NCBI RefSeq assembly: GCF_029263155.1
Contig: NZ_JAJCYB010000122.1
Span: 1 to 64,000, forward strand
Direction: 5' to 3'
DNA from: Pseudonocardia sp.
GTDB lineage: Bacteria > Actinomycetota > Actinomycetes > Mycobacteriales > Pseudonocardiaceae
DNA: 64,000 nucleotides
Positions 1 to 8,019 of the stretch are shown here, piece after piece (the first letter of the stretch is position 1; each line of letters opens with the position of its first letter). The notes under the pieces are model-generated. The model made no database searches, was not told the DNA's origin, and worked only from the letters and a program-made list of their open reading frames with translations. The translations under genes and the position numbers were made by a program.

Positions 1-131
1 ACGACCCGAACGCCCCGTCCCCGGTCACCTGGACCCCCGGCCTGGCGGCGGTCGGCGCGCTGGCGGGGGGCGTCGTGGTGCTGATGGCCCGCCGCCAGCG
101 CAACCCGCCCGTGAGCCCGCCGACCAGGTAG
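1..131 (+). CDS. LppM-like membrane protein, C-terminal fragment
   Basis: Only the last 42 codons are present (reading phase from base 3, stop TAG 129-131). They encode a short hydrophilic stretch, one hydrophobic segment of about 20 residues rich in Ala, Gly, Val and Leu, an Arg-Arg stop-transfer and a Pro-rich tail. This is the C-terminal anchor of a membrane protein. The product cannot be named from this piece alone. It lies convergent to an MTHFR gene and just before an idsA2 homologue, the position lppM (Rv2171) holds in M. tuberculosis, and LppM also ends in a C-terminal membrane segment. The LppM assignment is inference from synteny. Confidence 0.5.
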   Translation, partial: DPNAPSPVTWTPGLAAVGALAGGVVVLMARRQRNPPVSPPTR

Positions 132-158
132 GCCGGGCCCGGCCACCGGTGCGGTGAC

Positions 159-1046
159 TCAGGCGGCCACCCGCTGCGCGCCCAGGCCCAGCCGCGCCAC
201 CAGCTCGGAGGTGGCCGTGGAGCGGTTGAGCGTGTAGAAGTGCAGCCCGCGCACCCCCTCCTCCAGCAGGCGCGCGCACAGCTCCGTGGTGACGTCCATG
301 CCCGCCGCCCGGAACGCGGCGGGGTCGTCGGCGAAGCGCTCCAGGCGCGCCGCCAGCGCGGGAGGTGTCGGGGCGCCGGAGAGTTCCGGCCCGCGCACCA
401 GGGTGCGCACCGTCGTCAGCGGCATGATCCCGGGCATCAGCGGGACGTCGCAGCCCACGGCCGCGAGCCGGTCGCGCAGCCGCAGGAAGCCCTCCGGCTC
501 GAGGAACAGCTGGGTGATCGCGAAGTCGGCGCCCGCCCGGACCTTCGCCACGAGCCGCGCCACGTCGGCGTCGATGTCGGGCGAGCGCGGGTGGCCGTAG
601 GGGAACGCGGCGACGCCGACGCAGAAGTCCCCCAGCCGCCGGGTGAGCGTGACCAGCTCGTCGGCGTAGTTCAGGCCGTCGGGGTGGGCGATCCAGTCGC
701 CGAGCGGGTCACCGGGAGGGTCGCCGCGCACGGCGAGGACGTTGCGGATGCCCGCCGCCGCGTACGCGCCGATCACCTGTCGCAACTCGGACACCGAGTG
801 CGACACGGCCGTGAGATGGGCCATCGGCACGAGCGTGGTGTCGGTGGCGATCCGGGCCGTGGTGCGGATGGTGCGGTCCCGGCTCGACCCGCCCGCGCCG
901 TAGGTGACGGAGACGAACGCCGGGTCCAGTGGCTCCAGTCGGCGGATCGCCCGCCAGAGCTCGGCCTCGCCCGGCTCGTCCTTCGGGGGGAAGAACTCGA
1001 CCGAGAACACCGGCCGGTCGCCCTCGATGCGGTCCGTGATCTTCAT
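159..1046 (-). CDS. metF: Methylenetetrahydrofolate reductase (Rv2172c-like)
   Basis: This 295-residue TIM-barrel flavoprotein should reduce 5,10-methylene-THF to 5-methyl-THF for methionine synthesis in the cytoplasm. The N-terminal signature SVEFFPPK is at about residues 15-22, with FVSVTYGAGGSSRDRT near 44-59 and the folate/flavin-site segment LAVRGDPPGDP near 104-114. The length matches bacterial MetF. The ATG start lies directly before the N-terminal strand. The gene is divergent from idsA2 with 135 bp between them, as Rv2172c and Rv2173 are in mycobacteria. No S-box or other regulatory RNA was recognised in the shared upstream region. Confidence 0.9.
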   Translation of the reverse strand: MKITDRIEGDRPVFSVEFFPPKDEPGEAELWRAIRRLEPLDPAFVSVTYGAGGSSRDRTIRTTARIATDTTLVPMAHLTAVSHSVSELRQVIGAYAAAGIRNVLAVRGDPPGDPLGDWIAHPDGLNYADELVTLTRRLGDFCVGVAAFPYGHPRSPDIDADVARLVAKVRAGADFAITQLFLEPEGFLRLRDRLAAVGCDVPLMPGIMPLTTVRTLVRGPELSGAPTPPALAARLERFADDPAAFRAAGMDVTTELCARLLEEGVRGLHFYTLNRSTATSELVARLGLGAQRVAA

Positions 1047-1181
1047 CGGATGATCTCCATGGGGTCGCTGCGCACGCGGTAGAGGGTACGGGCGTCTCGG
1101 TCGACGCGCCGGGTTGCGGTCTCCCGGTTACCCTCGGTCCGTGCCTCCCCGACCGTCACGTCCCCGGACGAGTACCCGGAC

Positions 1182-2321
1182 ATGTACGCGGCGGCAGCGG
1201 TGACCCGCGCCGACGCAGCCCCCGCGACCAGCCCCGACTCGGCCGCCGAGGACCGGCTGATCGAGTCCGTCGAGCGCGAGCTCGCCGCCTTCCTCGAGCA
1301 ACGTGGCGTCGACACCGCGGCCATCGACCCCGCGTTCGCGCAGGCCACCACGGCGCTGACGGAGTTCGTGATGGGCGGCGGCAAGCGACTTCGACCCACG
1401 TTCGCCTGGTGGGGATGGCGCGGCGCCGGCGGGTCGCCCGACGACCCGCAGGCCCCGGCCGTGCTGCGGGCGATCAGCGCGCTCGAGCTGATCCAGGCCT
1501 GCGCGCTCGTCCACGACGACCTGATGGACGCCTCGGCCACCCGCCGCGGACGCCCGACGGTGCACGTCGAGTTCGCCCGCAGGCACGCCGAGGCGGGCTG
1601 GCGCGGCCGGCCCGCCCGGTTCGGCGCCGCCGCCGCGATCCTGCTCGGTGACCTCGCACTCGTCTGGGCCGACGACATGCTCCGCGGGTCGGGCCTGTCC
1701 GACGCCGCGCTGCGCCGGGCGGCCACACCGTGGCAGGCGATGCGCACCGAGGTGCTCGGCGGGCAGTACCTCGACGTACTGCACCAGGCCACCGGCGACG
1801 CGTCGCCGCGGGCCGCGCTGCAGGTCGACCGGTACAAGACCGCCGCCTACACCGTGGAGCGGCCGCTGCACCTGGGCGCCGCGATCGCCGACGCCGGACC
1901 GGAGCTGACGACCTGTTACCGCCGCTTCGGCGCGGACCTGGGCATCGCCTTCCAGCTGCGCGACGACCTGCTCGGCGTCTTCGGGGACCCGGCGGTCACC
2001 GGCAAGCCCGCCGGCGACGATCTGCGCGAGGGCAAGCGGACACTGCTGCTGGCGCTGGCGCTGGAGCGGGCGGACGAGCAGGGCCGGGAGTCCGCGACGC
2101 GGGCCATCGAGGCCGCGCTCGGCGATCCCGACCTCGACGCCGACGGGGTCGACCGGATCCGCGGCCTGCTCGCCGAGCTGGGCGCGGCGCAGGCCGTGGA
2201 ACAGCGCATCGCGGCGCTGACCGGCTCCGCCCTCGACGCGCTCAGCGCCGCCGACCTCGACGAGCCCGCCGCGGACCGGCTCGCCGACCTCGCCGTCGCG
2301 GCCACGAGGCGGCGCAGTTGA
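1182..2321 (+). CDS. idsA2: Polyprenyl (geranylgeranyl) diphosphate synthase
   Basis: This 379-residue trans-isoprenyl diphosphate synthase condenses IPP with allylic diphosphates. Both Asp-rich motifs are present: first VHDDLMD (about residues 110-116), then FQLRDDLLGVFGDP (about 257-270). GGKRLRP precedes the first motif as expected. The first 25 residues are low-complexity and may be untranslated, since an in-frame GTG lies at 1200. The gene heads a run in which phytoene desaturase follows after 37 bp and phytoene synthase lies further down, so here it probably supplies GGPP for carotenoids (the crtE role) as well as isoprenoid lipids. Chain length cannot be fixed by eye. Confidence 0.88.
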   Translation: MYAAAAVTRADAAPATSPDSAAEDRLIESVERELAAFLEQRGVDTAAIDPAFAQATTALTEFVMGGGKRLRPTFAWWGWRGAGGSPDDPQAPAVLRAISALELIQACALVHDDLMDASATRRGRPTVHVEFARRHAEAGWRGRPARFGAAAAILLGDLALVWADDMLRGSGLSDAALRRAATPWQAMRTEVLGGQYLDVLHQATGDASPRAALQVDRYKTAAYTVERPLHLGAAIADAGPELTTCYRRFGADLGIAFQLRDDLLGVFGDPAVTGKPAGDDLREGKRTLLLALALERADEQGRESATRAIEAALGDPDLDADGVDRIRGLLAELGAAQAVEQRIAALTGSALDALSAADLDEPAADRLADLAVAATRRRS

Positions 2322-2358
2322 GCGAGCCTGCGCGACAGGACCGTCCGCGGGACGGGCG

Positions 2359-3909
2359 GTGAGCCCGTGGACGGTGCCCGGGCGCACCGAGCACGTCGTG
2401 ATCGTCGGCGCCGGGTTCTCCGGGCTCGCCGCGGCGCTGCACCTGCTGGGTGCGGGCCGCCGGGTGACCGTGCTGGAGCGCGGCGAGCACCCCGGCGGGC
2501 GGGCCGGGCGGCTGGACCTGGAGACCGAGCACGGCACCTACCGCCTCGACACCGGGCCGACGGTGCTCACGATGCCCTCGCTGCTCGACGAGGCGCTCGG
2601 GGCCGTCGGCGAGAAGCTCGCCGAACGCCTGGACCTCGTGGAGCTCGACCCCGCCTACCGCACCCACTTCGCCGACGGCTCCACCATCGACGTGCACACC
2701 GACGCCGCGGCGATGGAGCAGGAGGTCCGCTCGGTCTGCGGGCCGGACTCGGCCGCGGGCTACCGCCGGATGCGCGAGTGGCTGACCCGGCTGTACCGCA
2801 CCGAGATCGACACGTTCATCGGAGCCAACTTCGACTCCCCGCTGGACCTGCTGGGCCGCGACCTCGCCCGGCTGGCCGCGCTGGGCGGGTTCGGCCGGCT
2901 CGGACCGGCGATCGAGCGGTTCCTGCCCGACGAGCGGCTGCGCCGCATCTTCTCCTTCCAGGCCCTGTACGCGGGTGTGCCCCCGCAGACGGCGCTGGGC
3001 GCCTACGGCGTGATCGCCTACATGGACACGATCGCCGGCGTGTACTTCCCCCGGGGCGGGATGCGCGCGGTGGGCCAGGCGCTGGCCGACGCGGCCGTCG
3101 CCGCCGGCGCGGAGATCCACTACGGCCGCACGGCCACCGGGCTGGAGCGCAGCGGCAGCCGGGTCACCGCGGTGCGCCACCGGCCCACCGACGACCCGAC
3201 CGCCGCCGCCGAGCGCGTCACCTCCGACGCCGTCGTCCTCACCCCCGACCTGCCGGTCGTGCACGACCTGGTCGGTCGCGTGCCGCGCCGACCGGTGCCG
3301 CTGCGCTACTCCCCCAGCGCCGTCGTGCTGCACCTCGGGCTCGCACGCGCCCGCCCCGAGGCCGCCCACCACACGATCTCCTTCGGGGCGGCGTGGCGCG
3401 AGACCTTCCGCGAGATCATCGACGACGGCCGGCCGATGAGCGACCCGTCCCTGCTGATCACCCGCCCGACCGCGACCGACCCCGCGCTCGCCCCTGCCGG
3501 GCACGACCAGCTGTTCGTGCTCGCCCCCTGCCCCAACCTCGCGGCCGGACCGATCGACTGGGCGCGCGTCGGGCCGGCCTACCGCGACGAGGTCCTCGGT
3601 GTCCTGGAGGCCCGCGGGCATCCCGGGCTGACCGGCATCGCGGGCGACGTCACCGTGTCGCGCCTGGTCACCCCGGCCGACTGGGCCGCGCAGGGCATGG
3701 CCGCGGGCACCCCGTTCTCCGCCGCGCACACCTTCGCCCAGACCGGCCCGTTCCGTCCCCGCAACCGGGTGCGCGGGCTGGAGAACGCCGTGCTGGCCGG
3801 CTGCGGCACCACGCCGGGCGTCGGGATCCCCCCGGTACTGATCTCCGGCCGGCTCGCTGCGCAGCGGATCACCGGCGCCACGGCCGCGCGGGTCCCGACC
3901 GACCCCTGA
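2359..3909 (+). CDS. crtI: Phytoene desaturase
   Basis: This 516-residue FAD-dependent amine-oxidase-fold protein should introduce double bonds into phytoene. The dinucleotide-binding motif VIVGAGFSGLAAALHLL is at residues 15-31, followed by ERGEHPGGRAGRL, where CrtI enzymes bind FAD phosphates. The conserved C-terminal FAD motif GTTPGVGIPPVLISGRLAA is at about residues 484-502. The GTG at 2359 follows a GGGCGG stretch, and the glycine-rich strand begins 14 residues later. The gene sits between GGPP synthase and two mannosyltransferases. The number of desaturations (lycopene or neurosporene) cannot be told from sequence. The CrtI family assignment is firm. Confidence 0.9.
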   Translation: MSPWTVPGRTEHVVIVGAGFSGLAAALHLLGAGRRVTVLERGEHPGGRAGRLDLETEHGTYRLDTGPTVLTMPSLLDEALGAVGEKLAERLDLVELDPAYRTHFADGSTIDVHTDAAAMEQEVRSVCGPDSAAGYRRMREWLTRLYRTEIDTFIGANFDSPLDLLGRDLARLAALGGFGRLGPAIERFLPDERLRRIFSFQALYAGVPPQTALGAYGVIAYMDTIAGVYFPRGGMRAVGQALADAAVAAGAEIHYGRTATGLERSGSRVTAVRHRPTDDPTAAAERVTSDAVVLTPDLPVVHDLVGRVPRRPVPLRYSPSAVVLHLGLARARPEAAHHTISFGAAWRETFREIIDDGRPMSDPSLLITRPTATDPALAPAGHDQLFVLAPCPNLAAGPIDWARVGPAYRDEVLGVLEARGHPGLTGIAGDVTVSRLVTPADWAAQGMAAGTPFSAAHTFAQTGPFRPRNRVRGLENAVLAGCGTTPGVGIPPVLISGRLAAQRITGATAARVPTDP

Positions 3910-3924
3910 CACGGCCATGGAAAC

Positions 3925-5502
3925 ATGGTCGCCGCCATGACCGCCCAGCCCGCCTCTCCCGTCGACCCCGACCCGGAGCCGCAGGCGCCCGCCTCCGGCG
4001 GCACGCCGCCGCGACCCGCGTCCGGGGAGGCGCCGCCGCGGCGGTCCCGGCTCGGCGACCCACCGCGCGCCACCCTGCTGATCGGTGTCGCGGCGTCGGT
4101 GCTGATGCTGGTGGGCGGGTTCGGCGCGGGCGGCGTACTGGTGCGGGACCCGCTGCTCACGAACTCGCCGCTGGGCTTCTGGCGCTACGGCCACGGTCAC
4201 GAGATGGCCACCGCCATGGTCTACCTCGGTGTGCTGCTGCTGATCTGGGCGTGGATCCGGCTCGGACGCGACGTCGTCGCACGCCGGGCGGGCGGGCGGG
4301 CGGTGCTCACCTGCGCCGCCGCGTGGATCGTGCCGATGCTGTTCACCCCGCCGCTGTTCACCCGCGACGTGTTCAGCTACCTCGCGCAGGGTGCCCTGCC
4401 GCTGGCCGGGCTCGACCCGTACGCGGTGGGACCCGAGGCGCTGCCCGGCACCGTCACCGACAACGTCCACCCGCTGTGGCTGGACACCCCCGCCCCGTAC
4501 GGGCCGCTGTTCATCCTGCTCGCCAAGGCGGTCGCGGCGGTGGCGGGCGACAACGTCATCCTCGGGGTCGTCCTCATGCGGGTCGCGCTGCTGCCCGGCC
4601 TCGCCATGTTCGTCTGGGCGCTGCCCGAGCTCACCCGGCGCCTCGGCGGCCGGATCCCCGTCGCCCTCTGGATCGCGGTGGCCAACCCGGTGGTCGTGGT
4701 GCACCTGGTCGGCGGGATCCACAACGAGCTGCTGCTCATGGGCCTGCTCGCGACCGGCGCCGTGCTCGTGCTGCGCGGCAGGCACGCCGGCGGGATCGCC
4801 GTCGCGACCGCCGCGGTCGCGGTGAAGGCCAGCGCCGGACTCGCCCTGCCCTTCCTGGTGCTGGTGTGGGCAGGGCGGCTCAGCGGCCCGTGGCTCTCGC
4901 GCGTCGCCCGGGCGACCGGCGGCGGTCTCGTGGTCTTCGTCGCGGTCTTCGGGGTCATCACCCTGGTCGCGGGGGTCGGACTGGGCTGGGTGTCCTCGGT
5001 GGGCGCGGCGGGCGCGATCGTCCACTGGTACTCGGCCTCCACGGCACTCGGCCTGCTCGGGCACGCGGTCGTCGGGCTGCTGGTGACCGATCTCGCGCTC
5101 GAGCCGTTCCTCGTCGTCACCCGGGCGCTGGGCATGCTCGCCCTGCTCGTGGTCGCGGTCCACCAGTGGTGGCAGGCCCGACACGGCGGCCCGGACGCGG
5201 TCCGGCGGGCCGGCATCGTCCTGCTCGCCGGCGCGGTGCTGGGCCCGACGCTGCTGTCGTGGTACCCGAGCTGGGGCTTCGCCCTGCTCGCCGCGGCGGC
5301 CTGGACCACGAGCCGGCTGGGCGCCGTGGCGTTCGGCTCCGTGCTGCTGATGTTCCTCAGCTACCCCGACGGCGACACCGCCCACCGCGACCTGGTGCTG
5401 CTCGGTCTGGCCGCCGTCGTGGCGCTGTTCGCGGCACGGGCGCTGTGCCGCGCCCCCCGGAACCCGCCCGCGCGGTCGGCCGCCGCGTCCGTGGCGCGGT
5501 GA
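3925..5502 (+). CDS. mptA: Polyprenol-phosphomannose-dependent alpha-1,6-mannosyltransferase, copy 1 (MptA/MptB family)
   Basis: This 525-residue polytopic membrane protein has a Pro-rich cytoplasmic N terminus (about 50 residues) and roughly 12 hydrophobic segments. It belongs to the family once called 'carotene biosynthesis associated membrane protein', whose members Rv2174 (MptA) and MptB are GT-C mannosyltransferases that extend the lipomannan alpha-1,6-mannan backbone from decaprenyl-phosphomannose. The first periplasmic loop has the GT-C-type FTRDVFSYLAQG with its catalytic-type Asp (about residue 150). DTPAPYGPLFI and SWYPSWGF are other conserved loops. A homologous gene follows with a 4-bp GTGA overlap. 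Which copy acts as MptA cannot be decided here. Confidence 0.82.
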   Translation: MVAAMTAQPASPVDPDPEPQAPASGGTPPRPASGEAPPRRSRLGDPPRATLLIGVAASVLMLVGGFGAGGVLVRDPLLTNSPLGFWRYGHGHEMATAMVYLGVLLLIWAWIRLGRDVVARRAGGRAVLTCAAAWIVPMLFTPPLFTRDVFSYLAQGALPLAGLDPYAVGPEALPGTVTDNVHPLWLDTPAPYGPLFILLAKAVAAVAGDNVILGVVLMRVALLPGLAMFVWALPELTRRLGGRIPVALWIAVANPVVVVHLVGGIHNELLLMGLLATGAVLVLRGRHAGGIAVATAAVAVKASAGLALPFLVLVWAGRLSGPWLSRVARATGGGLVVFVAVFGVITLVAGVGLGWVSSVGAAGAIVHWYSASTALGLLGHAVVGLLVTDLALEPFLVVTRALGMLALLVVAVHQWWQARHGGPDAVRRAGIVLLAGAVLGPTLLSWYPSWGFALLAAAAWTTSRLGAVAFGSVLLMFLSYPDGDTAHRDLVLLGLAAVVALFAARALCRAPRNPPARSAAASVAR

Positions 5503-7091
5503 GCGCCGACATGGCCGTGCCCTCCGGTCCGGGGCAGGCCGAGCAGGGACCCGCCGGGCAGGGACCCACCGGGCAGGGGCCCACCGAGCGGGGACCCACC
5601 GGATCCGGCCGCCGCGGGGGCCCGCCGCGGGTGCCGCTGCTGGTCGGGCTCGCCGGCTCGGTCCTCATGGCCGTCGGCGGGTTCGGCGCGGCCGGGGTCC
5701 TGCTCCACGACCCGCTGCTCACCAACTCCCCGCTCGGCTTCTGGCGCTACGGCCACGGGCGCGACATCGCGCTCGCCACGATCTACGCCGGCCTGCTGTT
5801 GCTGGCGTACGGATGGATGCGCCTGGGCCGCGACGCGCTCGCCGGCCGGGTGGGCGGCCGCGCGGTGCTCGCCGCCGCCGCGGTGTGGACGCTGCCGATG
5901 CTGGTGGCGCCGCCGATGTACACGCGCGACCCCTTCTACTACCTGGCCCAGGGCGCGCTGCCGCTCGCCGGGATCGACCCCTACGGCGCGGGCCCGGGCT
6001 CCCTGGCCGGGCCGCTGGCGGACAACGTCGCCTCGGTCTGGCTCGACACCCCGGCCCCGTACGGGCCGCTGTTCATGATGATCGCCACGGGGATCACCTG
6101 GCTCACCGGCGACTACCTGATCGCCGGCGTGCTGGTGACGCGGCTGGTCCTGCTGCTCGGGCTGGCCCTGGTCGTGTGGGCGCTGCCGGAGCTCACCCGG
6201 CGGCTGGGCGGGCGTGTCCCGGTCGCCATGTGGATGGTCGTGGCGAACCCGGTCATGATCGTCCACGTCGTCGGCGGCGCGCACAACGACCTGCTCGTCG
6301 CGGGCCTGCTGACCGCCGGTGCCCTGCTCGTGCTGCGCGGGCAGCACGTCGGTGGCGTCGCGCTGGCCACGGCGGCGACCGCGATCAAGATCACTGCCGG
6401 CTTCGCGCTGCCGTTCCTGGTGCTCGTGTGGGCGGCCCACCTGACCGGCTCGCGGCCGAGCCGGATCGTGCGTGCGGGTGCGGCCGGACTCGGGGTGTTC
6501 GCGGTGGTGTTCGGGGCGTGCTCGTTCCCGGTCGGTGGCCCCCTCGGCTGGCTGCCCGGGCTCGGCGCCCCGGCCACCACCATCCACTGGTACTCGCCGC
6601 CGACCGGCGCCGGGCAGCTCGTGCACGCACTCGTGGGGCTGGTCGCGGACGTCCCCGTCGAACCGTTCATCGCCGCCACCCGGCTGCTCGGCGGCGCCGT
6701 CCTGCTGGTCGTCACCGGGTGGATGTGGTGGGCGGCCCGCGACGGTGGCCCGGACGCGATCCGCCGCGCCGGGATCGTGCTGCTCGCGGCGGCGTTCCTC
6801 GGGCCCACGCTGCAGTCCTGGTACCCGAGCTGGGGGATCGTGCTGGTCGCCGCGGCGGCGTGGAGCGCCCGCGGCATCGCGGTGTTCACCGTCGGATCGC
6901 TGTTCCTCATGGTCGTCACCTACCCGGACGGCACCACCGCCCAGCACAACGTCGTCCTGCTCGCCGTCGCCACCGCGTTGTGGGTGCTGGCCGCGGTGTC
7001 GCTGCGCCGGGTCGATCCGCTGGGGCTGCGCACCCGGCCCGTCCCGTCGCCCGAGCCGAGGGGGGCCCGTGCCGGTCAGCGGAGCGGCTGA
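5499..7091 (+). CDS. Polyprenol-phosphomannose-dependent alpha-1,6-mannosyltransferase, copy 2
   Basis: This 530-residue paralogue of the preceding gene shares the blocks LLTNSPLGFWRYGHG, DTPAPYGPLFM, LPELTRRLGGR and SWYPSWG. It has the same GT-C topology and a conserved Asp in YTRDPFYYLAQG. The GTG at 5499 overlaps the upstream stop (GTGA), indicating translational coupling; an ATG at 5511 is the alternative. Residues 8-35 are a low-complexity run of Gly-Pro-Thr/Ala-Gly-Gln repeats, probably disordered and cytoplasmic. The two copies look like a tandem duplication that diverged. They could be an MptA/MptB-like pair for successive parts of the mannan backbone, which is inference. Confidence 0.78.
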   Translation: MSADMAVPSGPGQAEQGPAGQGPTGQGPTERGPTGSGRRGGPPRVPLLVGLAGSVLMAVGGFGAAGVLLHDPLLTNSPLGFWRYGHGRDIALATIYAGLLLLAYGWMRLGRDALAGRVGGRAVLAAAAVWTLPMLVAPPMYTRDPFYYLAQGALPLAGIDPYGAGPGSLAGPLADNVASVWLDTPAPYGPLFMMIATGITWLTGDYLIAGVLVTRLVLLLGLALVVWALPELTRRLGGRVPVAMWMVVANPVMIVHVVGGAHNDLLVAGLLTAGALLVLRGQHVGGVALATAATAIKITAGFALPFLVLVWAAHLTGSRPSRIVRAGAAGLGVFAVVFGACSFPVGGPLGWLPGLGAPATTIHWYSPPTGAGQLVHALVGLVADVPVEPFIAATRLLGGAVLLVVTGWMWWAARDGGPDAIRRAGIVLLAAAFLGPTLQSWYPSWGIVLVAAAAWSARGIAVFTVGSLFLMVVTYPDGTTAQHNVVLLAVATALWVLAAVSLRRVDPLGLRTRPVPSPEPRGARAGQRSG

Positions 7092-8019
7092 GCTCGACGC
7101 GGCCGGCATCCGCGACCCCGGCCTGCGGGCGGCCTACGGTGTCTGCCGCGACCTCAACGCCGCCCACGGCCGCAGCTACTTCCTGGCGACGCGCCTGCTC
7201 CCGGTGGAGCGCCGCCCCGCGGTGCACGCCCTCTACGGCTTCGCCCGCTACGCCGACGACATCGTCGACGACCTCGCGGACACGACCCCGGTCCCGGAGC
7301 GCGCGGCCCGGCTCGACCGGCTCGCGGCCGACATGGCCGCCGCGCTCGACGGGCACCCGCCCACGCACCCGGTCCTGGCCGCGCTCGCCGACACCGCACA
7401 CCGCCACGACATCGACCACCGCCACTTCGCCGACTTCATGGCCTCCATGCGGATGGACACCCACGTCACCGCCTACGCGACGTTCGACGACCTCGCGGTG
7501 TACGTGCACGGCTCGGCCGCCGTCATCGGGCTGCAGATGCTGCCGGTGCTCGGCACCGTGGTGCCGCGCGCGGAGGCGGAGCCGTCGGCGGCCGCGCTGG
7601 GGGTGGCGTTCCAGCTCACGAACTTCCTGCGCGACGTCGGCGAGGACCTCGACCGCGGCCGCGTCTACCTCCCCGCCGACGAGCTCGCCGCGTTCGGCGT
7701 GGACCGGGATCTGCTCGACCGGTGCCGGCGCACCCGCCTCCCCGATCCCCGGGTGCGGCGCGCGCTCGCGCACCTGGTGGCCAGGACCCGGGCGACCTAC
7801 CGACGGGCCGAACCGGGCATCGAGCTGCTGGAACCGGTGTCGCGGGCCTGCGTGCGCTGCGCCTTCGCGCTCTACCAGGGGATCCTCGACGAGATCGAGG
7901 CAGCGGACTACGACGTCCTGCACCGCCGCGTGGCGGTGCCGACCCGGCGCCGGCTCGCGGTGGCGCTGCCCGGCATGGCCCGGGCCGTGGCGGTGCGGGC
8001 CGCCCGGCGGCGCCGCTAG
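7069..8019 (+). CDS. crtB: Phytoene synthase
   Basis: This 316-residue squalene/phytoene synthase joins two GGPP molecules to phytoene. Both Mg-diphosphate motifs are present: YADDIVDD at about residues 61-68 and LTNFLRDVGEDLDRGRVYLP at about 183-202. The GTG at 7069 lies inside the 3' end of the mannosyltransferase gene (23-bp overlap), so translation is probably coupled. The stop TAG overlaps the convergent stop of the GT87 gene on the other strand. With idsA2 and crtI it completes a route from IPP to a C40 carotene. No cyclase or ketolase gene is nearby, so the final pigment is unknown. Confidence 0.9.
   Translation: MPVSGAAELDAAGIRDPGLRAAYGVCRDLNAAHGRSYFLATRLLPVERRPAVHALYGFARYADDIVDDLADTTPVPERAARLDRLAADMAAALDGHPPTHPVLAALADTAHRHDIDHRHFADFMASMRMDTHVTAYATFDDLAVYVHGSAAVIGLQMLPVLGTVVPRAEAEPSAAALGVAFQLTNFLRDVGEDLDRGRVYLPADELAAFGVDRDLLDRCRRTRLPDPRVRRALAHLVARTRATYRRAEPGIELLEPVSRACVRCAFALYQGILDEIEAADYDVLHRRVAVPTRRRLAVALPGMARAVAVRAARRRR

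Noticed and set aside
1141..1203. Leaderless GTG mini-ORF before idsA2
   Set aside because: A TACCCT hexamer lies before GTG 1141, but the frame runs into idsA2 out of phase and encodes only Arg/Pro/Thr residues. It more likely marks the idsA2 transcription start.
2242..5385. A minus-strand 1047-codon open frame
   Set aside because: It is antisense to crtI and mptA, rich in His, Gln, Gly and Arg, with no motif; the plus-strand genes have clear families.
2367..7091. A 1574-codon plus-strand open frame spanning crtI and both mannosyltransferases
   Set aside because: Only its last part (from 5499) is real. Before that it is an Arg/Pro/Gly-rich shadow of crtI and mptA, typical of open alternate frames in high-GC DNA.
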